A stretch of DNA of 64,000 nt from Solicoccozyma terricola. Lineage: Eukaryota; Basidiomycota; Tremellomycetes; Filobasidiales; Piskurozymaceae. Of this stretch, positions 21,110 through 33,044 are shown piece after piece. The stretch is taken from NCBI GenBank assembly GCA_001600875.1, contig BCLD01000016.1, positions 503,067 to 567,066 on the forward strand, in the 5' to 3' direction. Made by a program: the position numbers and the translations under genes. Each line of letters begins with the position of its first letter. Position 1 is the first letter of the stretch. The notes beneath the pieces are model-generated. The model saw only the letters and a list, made by a program, of their open reading frames with translations, made no database searches and was not told the DNA's origin.

Positions 21110-24100
21110 ATGGGCGCGGGGAAACTTCCGATCACTGCACCGTTCGGGACTTGGAAATCACCAATCGACGTTGAAACCATTTTCAAAAAGGTGAATGCTC
21201 GGGTCGGTCGGGGCCTGTCAATGACCTGGAACTCACTCTGATGACGACCTGTTGATAAATCCAAATCCACCTCACAGACCACTTCTTTGGCTGATGTTAT
21301 CGTCGACTCAAAGTCATCTAAAGTCTATCATCTTGAAGTGTGTGCCGGAGATTCCACCACCTGCTTTGCCCGAATCCCCACGCTGACCTGCCAATCCCTC
21401 TTGCCGCACCGAACCTCACAGAGTCGTCCGCACGAATCAGGTCGCTCAGTCCTTGTCTCTTCCACTGGACAAGACATCGTTCCCACGGAATACAACGTCC
21501 GCTCGCGGGTTCACGAATATGGTGGCGGTGCAGCGGTGATCGACGGCGGGAAGACCTACTTTAGTGATTTTGCCAGTGGCAGGATTTGGAGCGTCGATGT
21601 GAAAGAGAAAGTAGGAAAGCCGGAGGGTGTTACAGAGGGTCAGTCATCAGACTGTTTTCAAAAGGTTGCTGCGAGTGAATCGGCCATTGATCAACAGCTA
21701 CTTCCCCTAAAGAATCATCCATCTTCCGATACGCGGATTTCTCAGTTCATCCTTCGAATCCTAATATCATACTTGCCGTCCGTGAAGATCACACGATCGA
21801 TGAACCGTCCAAGGTGGTGAACACGATCGTATGCATCGACGCTCAGACCAAAGAACAATGGGTTGTTCAACAGGGCAAGGACTTTTATTCGTTCCCGAGA
21901 TTCAGTGGGGACGGGTTGATGGTGTTATGGTTGGAGGTGAGTGTTTGCTTTGGGATGGGCCGATGCGTATGGAACGTCTCTGATCAGTAGGACACGGCAT
22001 TATAGTGGTCCCATCCGGACATGCCATGGGAAGGCACAGAGCTTTACTGTGCAAAATTCAACCTCCCTACGTCCTCGTCACCTCCAAGCATTAGCAACCC
22101 CACTTACATCGCCGGCAAACACGATTCCGAGTCAATCAATGAACCGATGTGGTCTCCTTTCCACGCAGGACGTATCTACTTCCTCTCTGACCGGACAGGT
22201 AGCTACCAGCTTCACGAATACGACGTCAATCACCGCACAATCAACCGGATCACCTCATTGAAAGAGGAATTGGGAGAACCAGCTTGGATATTCGGAAAAG
22301 CTACGTACTGCATCCTTACCGCAAAAGACGCGTTGATCCTCCCAATCAAGGGATCCATCACGAGGTTGTCGCATCTGAACCTGGAGACCAACGTCATCAC
22401 TCCGATCAAGAATGTGTATAATAACATCTCGCAATTACGACGGGTATCGGATGACACCGCCGTCTTCATCGGAGGAGTACATGATGGTCCGCCTCGTCTC
22501 GTGACGCTCCAATTGGATTCGGGTCTCGAACCCAAATTCTCCGAGACGACGACGGATCCCATCCCATTCGACAAGGCAATCTTCTCAAAGCCGGAATGTA
22601 TCACCGTTCAAACCACATTCCCCCCACCTGGAGGGAAGGCGAACGAGGGCGTCAAACCGGAGGACGTAGACCTATATTGCGTGTTGTATCCCCCGACTAA
22701 TCCGGATTATCAGGGAAAGAACGGGGAGATGCCTCCCACTGTGGTGCAGGTGCATGGTGGACCGTGAGTGGTCGGGAGAGGAGTGGAGGAATGTCGGCAT
22801 GCCACTGACGCAATGGCGGTCTCGCAGAACTAGCAGAAGTGCCCCCAAGTTTGATTACTTCTACCAGTACTTTACGAGTCGAGGTTTCGCGGTGCTGGAT
22901 GTCGATTGTGAGTGTGACCAAAGATCTGCATCAGTTGATCAATGAGCTAATGCTTGACCCGTGCGGTCTATAGACGGCGGCTCATCCGGCTACGGCAGAG
23001 AATATCGTCAAAGGCTGAAGGTGAGCACCGCCGTGTGGCGTCCAGTCAGACACCCTCCGCTCATACTATATGAGTCACGCAGGGCAACTGGGGCATCGTC
23101 GACGTCTACGACTCCCAGAGAGCCGTCACCGCACTCGCAGAAATGGGCAAAATTGACGGCAAGCGAGTGGCCATCCGAGGTGGTTCCGCAGGTGAGTTCA
23201 AGGGGTTTTGTGCCAAACCGAACAATTATACGACTGACCAATGCCTCTTTAAATAGGTGGATTCACAACGTTCGCCTGCTTGACCGACAGTAAGGTATTC
23301 TCCGCTGGTGTATCACTGTACGGAGTAGCGGATTTGAATCTGTTGGCGGCAGATACGCACAAGGTCAGACATCAGCGCTGTTTTTGCTGGGGACGAAGCT
23401 GATTGACCTGTTCTGCTGCACAGTTCGAGGTAGATAGAGGGTATCATGCGTTGAAATCGCTTTGAGGTACTGACATTCTGTCGCTCATTTCCGGGAAAAG
23501 TCTCAATACCTCTTCAAGGTGATTTCGTTATGCGTCGGACAAAGTCATACCAACTATACCAACTGACAGAATAAATCTCCCGCAGCTTATTGGCGGTACG
23601 CCGGCAGAGGTAGGTACTACTTCGATCTGTCAATGCCCGAGACGCATTTCACTGACGTACCTAGTGATCAGGTCCCCGAGATCTATCACGACAGATCGCC
23701 TTTGCACAAGGCTGAGAAGATCACTGCGTCGTTGTTGGTGTTGCAAGGTTTAGATGACAAAGTCGTTCCTCCTGAGCAGGGTATGGCAGCATGACCTGTA
23801 TCCAAACTCATGACAAAGCTGACATCAACATTCACCCACAGCTAAGGTAATGGTGAAGAAAATTGAGGATGCCAAGGGAGATGTCGAAGCGGTGTACTAC
23901 GAGGGTGAGTATGCAGTTTGGAGGATAGACAAGGGTTTTTGACTGACAAGTCTCCCGCGACTGATAGGCGAGGGACATGGTTTCCGCAAGGTGAGTATGA
24001 TTGCAAGCGGTCATTATCTGAGCTACGAGCTGAAGCTGTATCTCTCGCATCAGCTCGAGAACCTGAAGGACAGCTTGGTCCGCACCGAGAAGTTCTTGAA

Positions 24101-24119
24101 TCGCGTGTTCGAGCTGTAG
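21110..24119 (+). CDS. Prolyl oligopeptidase family (S9) serine peptidase
   Basis: The protein has an N-terminal beta-propeller and a C-terminal alpha/beta-hydrolase, as in acylaminoacyl- and dipeptidyl-peptidases of clan SC. The start gives MGAGKLPITAPFGTWKSPI. Propeller blades include NVRSRVHEYGGGAAVIDGG, YFSDFASGRIWSVD, FYSFPRFSGDGLMVLWLEW and GRIYFLSDRTGSYQLHEYD. The hydrolase part has PPTVVQVHGGP, FAVLDVDYGGSSGYGREYR, the nucleophile elbow RGGSAGGFTT, the Asp loop LQGLDDKVVPPEQ and the His loop EGEGHGFRK, so the triad is complete. The 3' half is split by many short introns. This resembles the bacterial-type and plant S9C enzymes of about 650-700 aa. An in-frame Met at 21020 would add 30 residues with presequence character. 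The stop is 38 bases from the ORC4 stop on the other strand. Confidence 0.9.
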
Positions 24120-24157
24120 ATTTTCGTGGTCGTGGTAATTATATATTGATTGAAATT

Positions 24158-27072
24158 CTAAACATTTCCACCTGCCCGCTTGGCGATTGTCATCCACTCT
24201 GATCCCAGGCTAATTTTGCGTGATTCACCCGTCTCTGTCTTGAAAAAGTTGACTATGTCCGTCTTTGACAGGATGCAGCGACACATGACGAATTGATGCA
24301 TGTATGGATTGGCCGGGGGCCGGGTGCGAGAAGCGTGAATAAGAATTCCGAGGGCAATGAGGTGCTTCCATGCCTGTGAGAGGAGGATGTCAGCGCTCTC
24401 GACTGTTAAAAAGAGCCGAGGAGCAGCCCACCATTTGCATCACTCCGATTGACCAAGCGAATTTTCCCTTGCCTGCCATCTCGGTCTTGCAGATGCGCTG
24501 ATACTCTGTCTCGACCATGGCAAAGTTGAACTCTTCCCTGCCTGCCCAAGCGAACGTTTTGGCGATGATTAGGGTCACCAGAGCCGGATGTGAGAGATCT
24601 AGCGAGGATCGTGATCAGATTATCATGGGGATGGTATGATATGAACGTTGCCTCTCACCTCGCAACTTGTCATTCTTGTAACCCCATTCGCTGAGCTGCG
24701 ACTGGGATCGGATTGATTGGGAGATGGACTCCGCAGTCAGGTTTGGTAGTTGGCCGGTGAGGAGCTGGTACACCGGTTGGATCTGCACAAATCGTATGGT
24801 ATCAGAAGCTTGTCGACAGATACCCTGGCAAGTCGACGTAGACTCACAAACGCTCTTTGCAGCAATCTGACATCAGCTGTCAATCCGACAAGTCGCTGAA
24901 CCAGACCTTCGACGACTGGGTTTTCGAGAGCAGTCTACGAGGGGCGTTATCATATGATCAGCGAGGTCCGGAATCCCATTCGGTAAACCAATCCGACTTG
25001 CCTTGACCTGAACTTGCCAATCTCGTTTCCATCCTTCGATATCCTCATCCGAAGAGATTGGCTGTTGATTTTCAACGTGCCACGGACAGAGTGCGTCGAG
25101 CACCAACCTTTTCCAGTGTCCGTTTTGTGCGATATTACCCGCTAGAGGTGAGGTCACTCTGATCACTCGCTGTGAGAACCGTGATTTAACACGTTTCTCG
25201 AGCTTGAAGTGGGAGTTCTAACGTTTGGAAACATGTTGATCAGCCAAGTAGTCGGGGTGATAGGGTTTTCACAGTCACACACTCACGACCTTGGTAGTGA
25301 CGCCCACAATCACGACACCCCTACCCGTCTGCTCAACTGGACCAGTGCGAATCCCCTGTACCACGTCGACTGTTACCGTGGAACCCAAACAATCAGCAAA
25401 CCCGCCTGGTTCACCCACATCGGACCCCCTTACTCACGCAAGCAATACAACAGCGCCTGTCTGGCATGATCCATGAACAGGTCGAAATTCTCCATGATTA
25501 CGATGATGGCGCGTGAGGAAGGCGCGGTGAGTTGTGCGAGGAGGTGAGCAGGGAGTGTTGTTGGTGGGAAGGCCTGGAAGGTAAGTTTTTATGAGATCAG
25601 ATGTTGTGGTTGGGCAACCCCCAACGCAGGGACCAGGATAAACCCACCTCAGCTTCCGCCAATGCCTCATTATCATCTTCATCTTTGATCGCCTCTCCTT
25701 CCCCTTCACCGATTTGTCTTCCCATTTCCCTAATCGCCAACCCGTCGTTGGTCTGAGCTAGTCCATCCAATCTGACAACAATCGGTTGACGTTCTTGTTT
25801 TCCGTTGATTGAGATCTCCGTTCGCAAAAGGTGAATCGCTCTATCGATTGTCCGCGTTTTACCGGACCCTTTCGAACCCAGAACTAGACATGAATTACCT
25901 TCTCCACGGTCCACCGTCCCGCGGAGGATGTTGAGGACGGAGGACAGTCCGTCGTTCTCGGCCTCTGTGGGGAATGGGACGGTGAAAGGGGTGGAAGGTG
26001 CTGGAGGGCGAGATAGGGATGCGATTGTATGATGGAGATGGGAGATGAGAGATGGATGGGGAAGGGTTGTCGAAGATGGATTTGCAATCGATGGAGTTGG
26101 ATCGGAAGGATGTAATATCCGTTTCAAGAGAGCTTGATCATCTTCTACTTCCTGCTCTTCCCTTTGCTCTTCTTGATCCGATGCCATGTCGACATCAAAT
26201 TCCCCATGACCGTTCGCATTCTCGTTGCCGTTGCCATCGCCGTCGCCTTTGACATTGCTAAACAACGTACTTTTTCTCAATGGCGAAGGAACTGCTCCGT
26301 TTCTCGGGGATGCAGCGTTCCTAACGAAACCCATCTTCAACCTACCCACATCTTCACCATCTCCATTCTCTTCCACCTCATCTACCCCACGTCTTCCACC
26401 ACTTCGTCCCTCAACAACCTTCCCACCTCTCAAAGCCCTAGGTTCGGAGGTATCCCCCTTCCAAACGAAATTCCTCGCTTCACGCGATTTACGTAGAGAT
26501 TCATTGGTTAGGAACTGTGAGCGTGTAGGAAGGAGAAGTTGATCTTGTTCCTCATTTTCAGATTCGTCTTCCGAGTTTTCTTCATCCTCGTTTTTATCCG
26601 GCTGTTGTTCTATCGTGCCATTTAACGATGACGGCAATATAGAAGAAGGAGGTAATCCACTACCGATACCTAGAAACCCCCTTTTCTTGGACCCAATAAC
26701 ATCCCTCGAATAACTTTCCAACGCTTTTTTCGTCGGAGTCACCAACCTCTTACTCCTCCTCCCTTCCTCACCCGTCCCACCCCCATGCGGGGACGAAGCA
26801 GAACGTCGTTCAAGAAAAGGTATTACAACCTCTACATTGTTCCTTGTTGATGAATGCGGTCTAACACCTCCTAATGAGCTGGGTTTCAAAACAGGCGAGA
26901 GGACTGCGTTTCGAAGACCACCGAATCGAGTACGTGATGGAGTTTGAGGGTGGGATGTGGAGAGATTATCGAGAGGATCCGGAGAAGTGGATTGTGTCAA
27001 AGGTGGAGATTGTTTGAGACGCTTGGGTGGCCGATCGGAGGATGGACCTGCTGACGGGCGTTTGGACATCAT
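24158..27072 (-). CDS. ORC4: Origin recognition complex subunit 4
   Basis: Orc4 is an AAA+ ATPase subunit of the complex that marks replication origins. The first exon begins MMSKRPSAGPSSDRPPKRLK and encodes a disordered N-terminal extension of about 370 residues before the ATPase core. The core starts LKRILHPSD, with Walker A at CLVLGSKGSGKTRTIDRA and the sensor region IVVRLDGLAQTNDGLAIREM. After an intron comes LPAHLLAQLTAPSSRAIIVI followed by MENFDLFMDHARQALLYCL, the Walker B equivalent, and then GVVIVGVTTKV and EKRVKSRFSQRVI. The C-terminal winged-helix part is ELSEWGYKNDKL-like, then LSHPALVTLIIAK, and ends VDIVNFFKTET-like followed by SEWMTIAKRAGGNV. The long N-terminus and its acidic KNEDEENSEDESENEEQDQ block are unlike yeast Orc4. 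The stop is TAG at 24160-24158, convergent with the peptidase gene. Confidence 0.9.
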
Positions 27073-27438
27073 TGATGGGGGGAAGGGGGTGGGGATGGAA
27101 TGTCTGTGGAGGGTGATGGAGGGCAAGAGGATGATGGTGGATGGTGGTGATGTTGGAGGTTGATGTATGCAGAAGTGGATGGATGGATTTGAAACGCGTT
27201 CTTCGGGGGTTTTTGGGGATTCAAGGTGACTAACCGCATCGACGAGTCCCTCAACATCCACACCCCTCCTCATGTCACTCTACCGCACAGCAGTTGGCTC
27301 ATGAGCACCATACACTGTCGTCACACACACACGTATTCTTCTTATTCATATCTACAACCACCCCTTGTATCACAACTTCTTCCCTTGCCACATCCAACTC
27401 TCACNCCCNCCCCCCNCCCCCCNCCGCCACAACATTCA
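27073..27438. other. Intergenic region with C-tract and single Ns
   Basis: 366 bases lie between the ORC4 start and the end of the upstream dioxygenase gene, presumably the ORC4 promoter. Five single Ns (27405-27423) interrupt a C-rich run, marking uncertain base calls in a homopolymer. Nothing else was seen. Confidence 0.5.
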
Positions 27439-29228
27439 TTACAAGAACGGCTTCTCAGCTTGTGGTGTGATTCTCGCTCCATGACGACGACCACCTCCTT
27501 CTACGAAATCAACGATAGCACTGTGAGCAGTCACTCGGTCTGTCGATTGAATCAAACCGGAACAATATGCAATGATTAGTCAAACATGGCGCAAAACGCA
27601 GAAGTCGCCACTGCCCACTCACTGTCCCATAGAACAACTGATCTTGGCTTCCATCGAATACGAGCCTGGAAATCTACACCTTGAGCGATATGATCACTGT
27701 TGATAGATTCGAACCCTCCATCAGCGTGAGCCAGGTCCGACGGGGATTGAGGTGTTTTCAAAATCCAAACCAAACAACGCACTAGAGTAAATTCAAAATC
27801 GCATCTGATTCCTCCTTTTTCAAACCGATAATATGTCTACTGAATTGCTTGTTGACGTATAACGCTTTTTCTCCAGTGACAGGATGACCTATATCCCCCA
27901 ACCAATATCGCCTTCCAATTAGCTTATTAAATCCCCGGGTACTCAAACACGGCTCCCCAACTCTAACAACACCCACGTCTAATCAACGGATGAACATTCT
28001 CAACTGGTTCCCTCTTCACCGTCCCTCCTCTCTTCCCACTCCTTGAATATTCAGCTTGAGCCACTCCAGAATGTAAAACCTTCAACGTCTCTAAATACGC
28101 TCGGAATGAAGGGGATAGACGGTTGTACGCTTCGACTTGTGATACATACGCTGTATCACCGCCGGTTGGTGGGGAGTCGTATAGGAACAAAGTGGTGAGA
28201 CCGGGTGGTTGGAGTTCGTATGAGACCTGGCGGGTGAAACAATGATTGTATCGGCGTGAGCGCGGATTCAGGTGTAGGTGTAGACCTCTTTGAAGTGACT
28301 GTCGGGTTTTCAAACACACAGACCAACTCACATCTGAATGCCAAGCACTGGAAGTAAATCTATCACTCGTTTCGTAATTGAATGTAGACTTTGCATCTCT
28401 GTATACGAGATGAAATTCTGGGAATTCCTCTGGTTGACCGCTCGTTGGATGGATATGAAGTCGACCAAAGAACCTGAGACGCGGCGGGAGGGGGGGAAGG
28501 GGGGGGGGGGAGGGATAATCAACTCGTTAGGAGGGAAGGAAAACGGCAGGGGTGAGATTATTCCGCTAGCGAATAACTCACGATCCCCAATCGAAAAGTT
28601 GCCACTCTGGCGATTGATCAATGAAATCTTGATCGCGGAAGACCTGGTGTGATGATGAATGGTCAATCAGTATAGGGATTCCGTGACGATGGCACCCAAA
28701 CTTTGGACCTACCACAAGACCACGTTGAGCTACCAAGAGGGCCAGCTGTTGACGACCGCGAGTATCCAATTTATGAAGTTGAACACCGGTAATCTCCGTG
28801 CCGAGTCGCGGTGTGAGCTGTTGGGATTTTCAAAGGAAAAAACGAGTGTTTAGTGAAAAAGAATCAAATGGTGTCACCGACGAAAAAGAAAAAGAAAAAA
28901 GAAAACCGCTCCTACTAACATCCTCAACATTCGTTGCATTTTTTAAAAATTCCCTCGGATTCTCATGATTCAATGCTTCCAACCCTGGATCTTTATGTTC
29001 AAACTCCGTCAAAGGTGGGAGTTGAAGTTGAGAATCAAAGTGAGGTAAAAATCGTTTATATTTGTAGTTGGCATCCGAGTCTGCATCCTCATCTTGTGGT
29101 TCGAGAGGGTCGATGGAGCGAAGGATGTCACCTTGGCCACGGAGACGAAGGGAGTTTGTCTGCGGGGTTTGTGGGGTTGTCGTGGTGGTGGCGGCGGCGG
29201 CGGTGGTGGTGGTCGTTGTGGTAGACAT
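27439..29228 (-). CDS. TauD/TfdA-type 2-oxoglutarate dioxygenase (Jlp1-like)
   Basis: This family uses Fe(II), oxygen and 2-oxoglutarate; fungal Jlp1 releases sulfite from sulfonates such as taurine or isethionate. The N-terminus is a Thr/Ala run, then NSLRLRGQGDILRSIDPLEP and YKYKRFLPHFDSQLQLPPLT. Family motifs follow: TPRLGTEITGVQLHKLD, LALLVAQRGLVV, VFRDQDFIDQSPEWQLFDWG, FHLVYRD, then SSAWHSD (the HxD iron ligands), SYELQPPGLTTLFLYDSPPT, GGDTAYVSQVEAYNRLSP, NVHPLIR, HPVTGEKALYVNKQFSRHI, VRWKP-like RIRWKPRSVVLWDN and RVTAHSAIVDF with the second iron His. It ends GGRRHGARITPQAEKPFL. About 400 aa; all catalytic residues expected for the family appear present. A Met 19 codons upstream (29285) is an alternative start. 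One intron has a run of 12 G (C in sense) at 28499-28510. Confidence 0.88.
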
Positions 29229-29977
29229 GGTGGTCGGTGTAGGAGGGTAGTGCAGGAGGATATCAGCTGTCGGGGGATAGGACATGGACTGTTATATGCT
29301 GATACTAGCATCGGCTGAGACCGAGGGCCATGCCGCGATCACGACGATGGGATTTTTGGTTGGTGAGGTTGAGAACATTGCGTGACTGTCCTCTACTCAC
29401 TCCACCTCCACCCCGTTGCCAGGACAACTCCCCGTCCAACTCCCCGTCCAACTCCCCGTCCCCGTCCCAGTCCCACTCCCCCACTCCCCCAGTCCTACTC
29501 CACCACCACCTCCCCGTCCCTCGGCATCACTCCACTAGCCTCCAACGCCATCCACTATCGCCCCCCCGTCGCGCACGCAATCCGGTGGCGAGACGACGTG
29601 ACGACTCATATACATATCATGGCGAGATCCGTGGTTGCCAACTGACAGCATGTTGGGACAGCATGTGCGTGGTGCATGACTACTGGATGGAGCGTTTCAA
29701 GAGCAGAGAGCAGCCAGAAGCCATATCATCCATAGCGGCCAAGACCGACTCGACTGCCTTAGCGTGGTCACAGATGGGTAATCCAATCCATACGAGTGTT
29801 TTGGAAATGCAATTGCCATCGGTCAGACGTCGCATCAAATGTCGCCAGTATGTGTGTTTTTTGAGCCGAGGGGGATATATCCATGTAGAGCGCAAGAATC
29901 AGGCCGTTGTATGAAACGGTTTCTCTCCAACTACTTTCCCAAACTNTTTTNCCCGCCCCGCCCCACCCCACCCAAAC
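29229..29977. promoter_or_regulatory. Shared divergent promoter region with 12-bp tandem repeats
   Basis: 749 bases separate the divergent dioxygenase and transporter genes. 29425-29490 is a tandem ACTCCCCGTCCA-type repeat (three units plus degenerate CCCGTCCC copies). Single Ns occur at 29946 and 29951 in a C-rich stretch just before the transporter start. The plus-strand frame through here (29330-29914) is low-complexity and judged non-coding. Confidence 0.45.
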
Positions 29978-32900
29978 ATGGCTTCGTCGTCGCCGCCACC
30001 CGCCGCCCTCGTCCCTACTGTCGCTGAAGAAGTCCCAGTCTCCGAGTACACCTCCAAGTCATCCCCTTTCGAATCAAAAGAGACCATCGTCGTCTTCCCA
30101 GACTCTCGAGCCACCTCTATCAGCGTTGACAACAAGCAGGCACTCGCAGATCGCACTTCCTTGGACCCTGCTTCATCTCTTGGTGATGCAATCCTCAGGC
30201 TTTTGAGATTGAGAGCGAAGAGACCAGAACATAGTTTGGATAATGTGGCTACTCAGACTTCGGTTTTTGATACCGATCAGAGATCATTCTATCAACCGAG
30301 AGCCGACTGGGAAGTAAGTTGGGCCCGTTGGTTTTTAGTGGAAGCGTGAATTACCGCCACTGAAACACCATAACACACCCCTGCCAATCCACGCGTAGAA
30401 CATCTCCAACTTCGATCCAGACTTCCGCTGGACATGGCGAGAAGAGAAGAAAACGGTGCGAAATATAGATTGGAAGATATTGATCTGGTTATTGGTCATG
30501 TTCCTCGCTCTGGACATTGATCGAGGGAATCTGGCGAATGTGAGTCGCCGCCGGGGGTTGTTTTGTTCGTCGCCACAGTCCCAACTCACTATTATTTAAT
30601 CTCAGGCCACAGCGGACAACTTGCTGAAGGATCTCAAATTGACAACTGCAGACTACGTACGTGGGGCTCTCATCACCCGGCTCTTTCCTCCTCGCAGTCC
30701 CCCCCCCCCCCCCCCCCCCCCCAAAAAAAAATGCTAACCTACATTGCTGCTCGACAGAACTTGGGAAACACACTTGCAAGGCTGGGTTTCCTCGTTGCAG
30801 AGCTTCCGTGAGTACCTCACATGTCCTCCCTCACCTTCTCAGTCATAGCCTGATGGTATAACCTCCCTCGCCCCCCGGCGGTCAGCTCCCAACTCATATC
30901 GAAGCGTCTGGGACCGGATCGTTGGATCCCAATCCAGATTTGTATTTTCTCAGTTAGTGAGTATCTAGTGGAGCGGCGACCCATTTGGCAAGTTAATGAC
31001 AACCTGGTTTCATAAAGTCGCTACCTCTCAATTCTGGCTGAATGGCAGAGCATCATTCCTCGCCACTCGGTTCCTAATGTGAGTATCCTTCCTGAAAACG
31101 CTTGTCCGCGCTGTTCTCACATGTCTCACATGTCTCTCCTCCTCCTTCTCCTCCTCCTCCTCCGCCTCCACAGCGCCGCCTTTCAAGGCGGTTTTATTCC
31201 AGATTGCATTCTCTATGCAAGCTACTTTTACACGAAGAGGGAGCTGCCTATCCGTCTAGCATTTTTCTGGATGATCAATTATTTGTGTGAGACCGTTGGT
31301 TATCAAGTGGAGTACTGGATTGAGCGCTAACCTATCCACGATGTTGATTTTGCAGCCAACCTGGTGACTGGATTCCTCGCGGTTGGATTACTGAAAATGA
31401 GAGGTGTGGGAGGGCATGCAGGATGGCGATGGATGTTTTTGATTGTGGGTCCAATTACACTTAAACCAGAGGAGGAAATAAGAGATTGATCATTTAGTCT
31501 TGCACCGGAACTCGCAGGAGGGCTTGATTACATGTGGGTTTCATACTCTCCTCAGTCTAATAACAGCAGCTGAATCTGGACCAACCTGGCTATACAGTGG
31601 TTGTCGGCGTGGCTTCCTTCTTCATGATGCCTGCATCGCCTTCGCAGACTAAAACATGGTTCAGACCAAAAGGCTATTTCACTGACCATCAGGCCAAGAT
31701 TATTGTCAATCGAGGTGAGCCGCTTGCTCTCAGCTGCCAGTCGCTGTTGCGCTGACTGCTAGCATTCCATTAAGCTATTCGGGATGACCCTGGAAAGGGT
31801 GGCATGGTGAGCAAGACACCCGGGGTATTTGTGCGAAAGCAATTCTCTTACCTCTCCCCGATTACCAGCACAACCGTCAAGCCCTTTCCATAAAAATGAT
31901 ACTTAAAAGCATGGCCAACTACGATATGTACCCTCTGTACATCGTCGGTCTGACTTTCGGGATCGCCACATATCCCATCACACAATACCTTCAACTATCT
32001 TTCAAGTCGTTGGGTTTCTCTACGGTCATGTCAAATCTGCTATCGGTGCCGAATACCGTCCTGTCGATCATCAACGTGAGCTGAGACGAGAGAGGCATTC
32101 GTTGTATACACTGCTCACTTCGCCTGCTGCCATTCAGCTTCTCATTATCACGGTGATCTCAGAACTGGTTGACAATCGATCATTTGTGTCGATGTAAGTC
32201 CTGATTCAGATAGATACCATTCGAAGCGCCTCCAAGCGCGACACATTTCAACTAACCATCTCTATTCTGCAGGTCTCAGAACGTGTGGATGCTGCCCTGT
32301 CTCATAGCGTTGATCGTAATCAAGAATCCCAGCGCATGGCAGTACTTTGCTATCACAACGGTGTATCTTGGTTTCCCATAGTGGGTCAATGCCGGGGTTC
32401 TGCAACCAGAAACGGTGGGGCTGACAATGTGGTCGAGCTTCAGTGTGCACGCGATTCAGGTGGCGTGGACCTCGAGGAACTCTGGTAGCGTTCAGAATAG
32501 GACTGTGTCTGCGTCGTGAGTGCCTTAGTTCCACTCGGTACGAGGTCCTAGGACACTGATCGCGCTGTTACATATCACAGTCTGTACAACATGCTCGTGC
32601 AGCTTTCAGCCATCATCGGGTCTAATAGTGCGTCACCAGAGGGGTTTCTGGCATCGGTGTGTGCCTGACATTTCTCGTTTGATAGTTTATGAACCAAGCG
32701 ACGCTCCAAGGTACTTGAAGGGCAACAAAACATTGCTGGGAATAATCATCATGAACATCGTGAGAATGGTGTTGTCTAATCGACGTCTGACCTGCCCATG
32801 CTTACTCCCATCCTACTCCCTCACCAGGTCATTATCTACCCCGGCACGTACGCCTACTATCGCTGGCGGAATCACCAAAAGTCTAAGGTTTGGGATGTCA

Positions 32901-33044
32901 TGACCAGCGAAGAGAAGTCACACTACCTAGCGACAACGACGCAAGAGGAGAATCAGAGGTGAGAGCGGTCCCCTTGAGGCTCAAGCAGTGCTGTACTAAT
33001 GGAAAAGCGAGGGAATCAGGTTGGATTTCCAATTCGCATACTGA
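29978..33044 (+). CDS. Dal5-subfamily major facilitator transporter
   Basis: This is an anion:proton symporter of the Dal5 subfamily, which includes allantoate, nicotinate, pantothenate and sulfonate (Soa1) carriers. The cytosolic N-terminus is about 125 residues. Then come FRWTWREEKKTVRNIDWKIF, LALDIDRGNLANATADNLL, NLGNTLARLGFLVAELPSQL, KRLGPDRWIPIQI, FLATRFLIAAFQGGFIPDCI, YFYTKRELPIRLAFFWMINY, GWRWMFLIEG and FMMPASPSQTKTWFRPKGYF followed by TDHQAKIIVNR, the subfamily loop. Later segments include MSNLLSVPNTVLSIIN, GFPYVHAIQVAWTSRNSGSV and TVSASLYNMLVQLSAIIGSN. Twelve membrane segments are consistent. The apparent stop after LGFP lies inside a short intron (GTGGGT..CTTCAG) whose removal creates the conserved GFPYVHAIQVAW. 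The ending is LDFQFAY. A 24-nt C run sits in the intron at 30699-30722. The substrate is not determined by sequence; the neighbouring dioxygenase hints at sulfonates. Confidence 0.87.
30699..30722 (+). repeat. 24-nt C homopolymer in a transporter intron
   Basis: A run of 24 C followed by eight A lies between the donor after LKLTTADY and the acceptor before NLGNTLAR. It is an example of sense-strand poly-C within an intron. Confidence 0.85.

Noticed and set aside
26134..26542. Plus-strand open frames within ORC4
   Set aside because: They are antisense shadows of the ORC4 N-terminal extension, which joins in frame to the AAA+ core.
29330..29914. 194-aa plus-strand open frame in the dioxygenase/transporter promoter
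   Set aside because: The translation is dominated by tandem CCCGTCC repeats; it lies in a divergent promoter region and has no recognisable motif.
32376..32382. In-frame TAG in the transporter gene just after LGFP, suggesting a pseudogene
   Set aside because: A GTGGGT..CTTCAG intron overlaps this TAG and restores the conserved GFPYVHAIQVAW sequence in frame.
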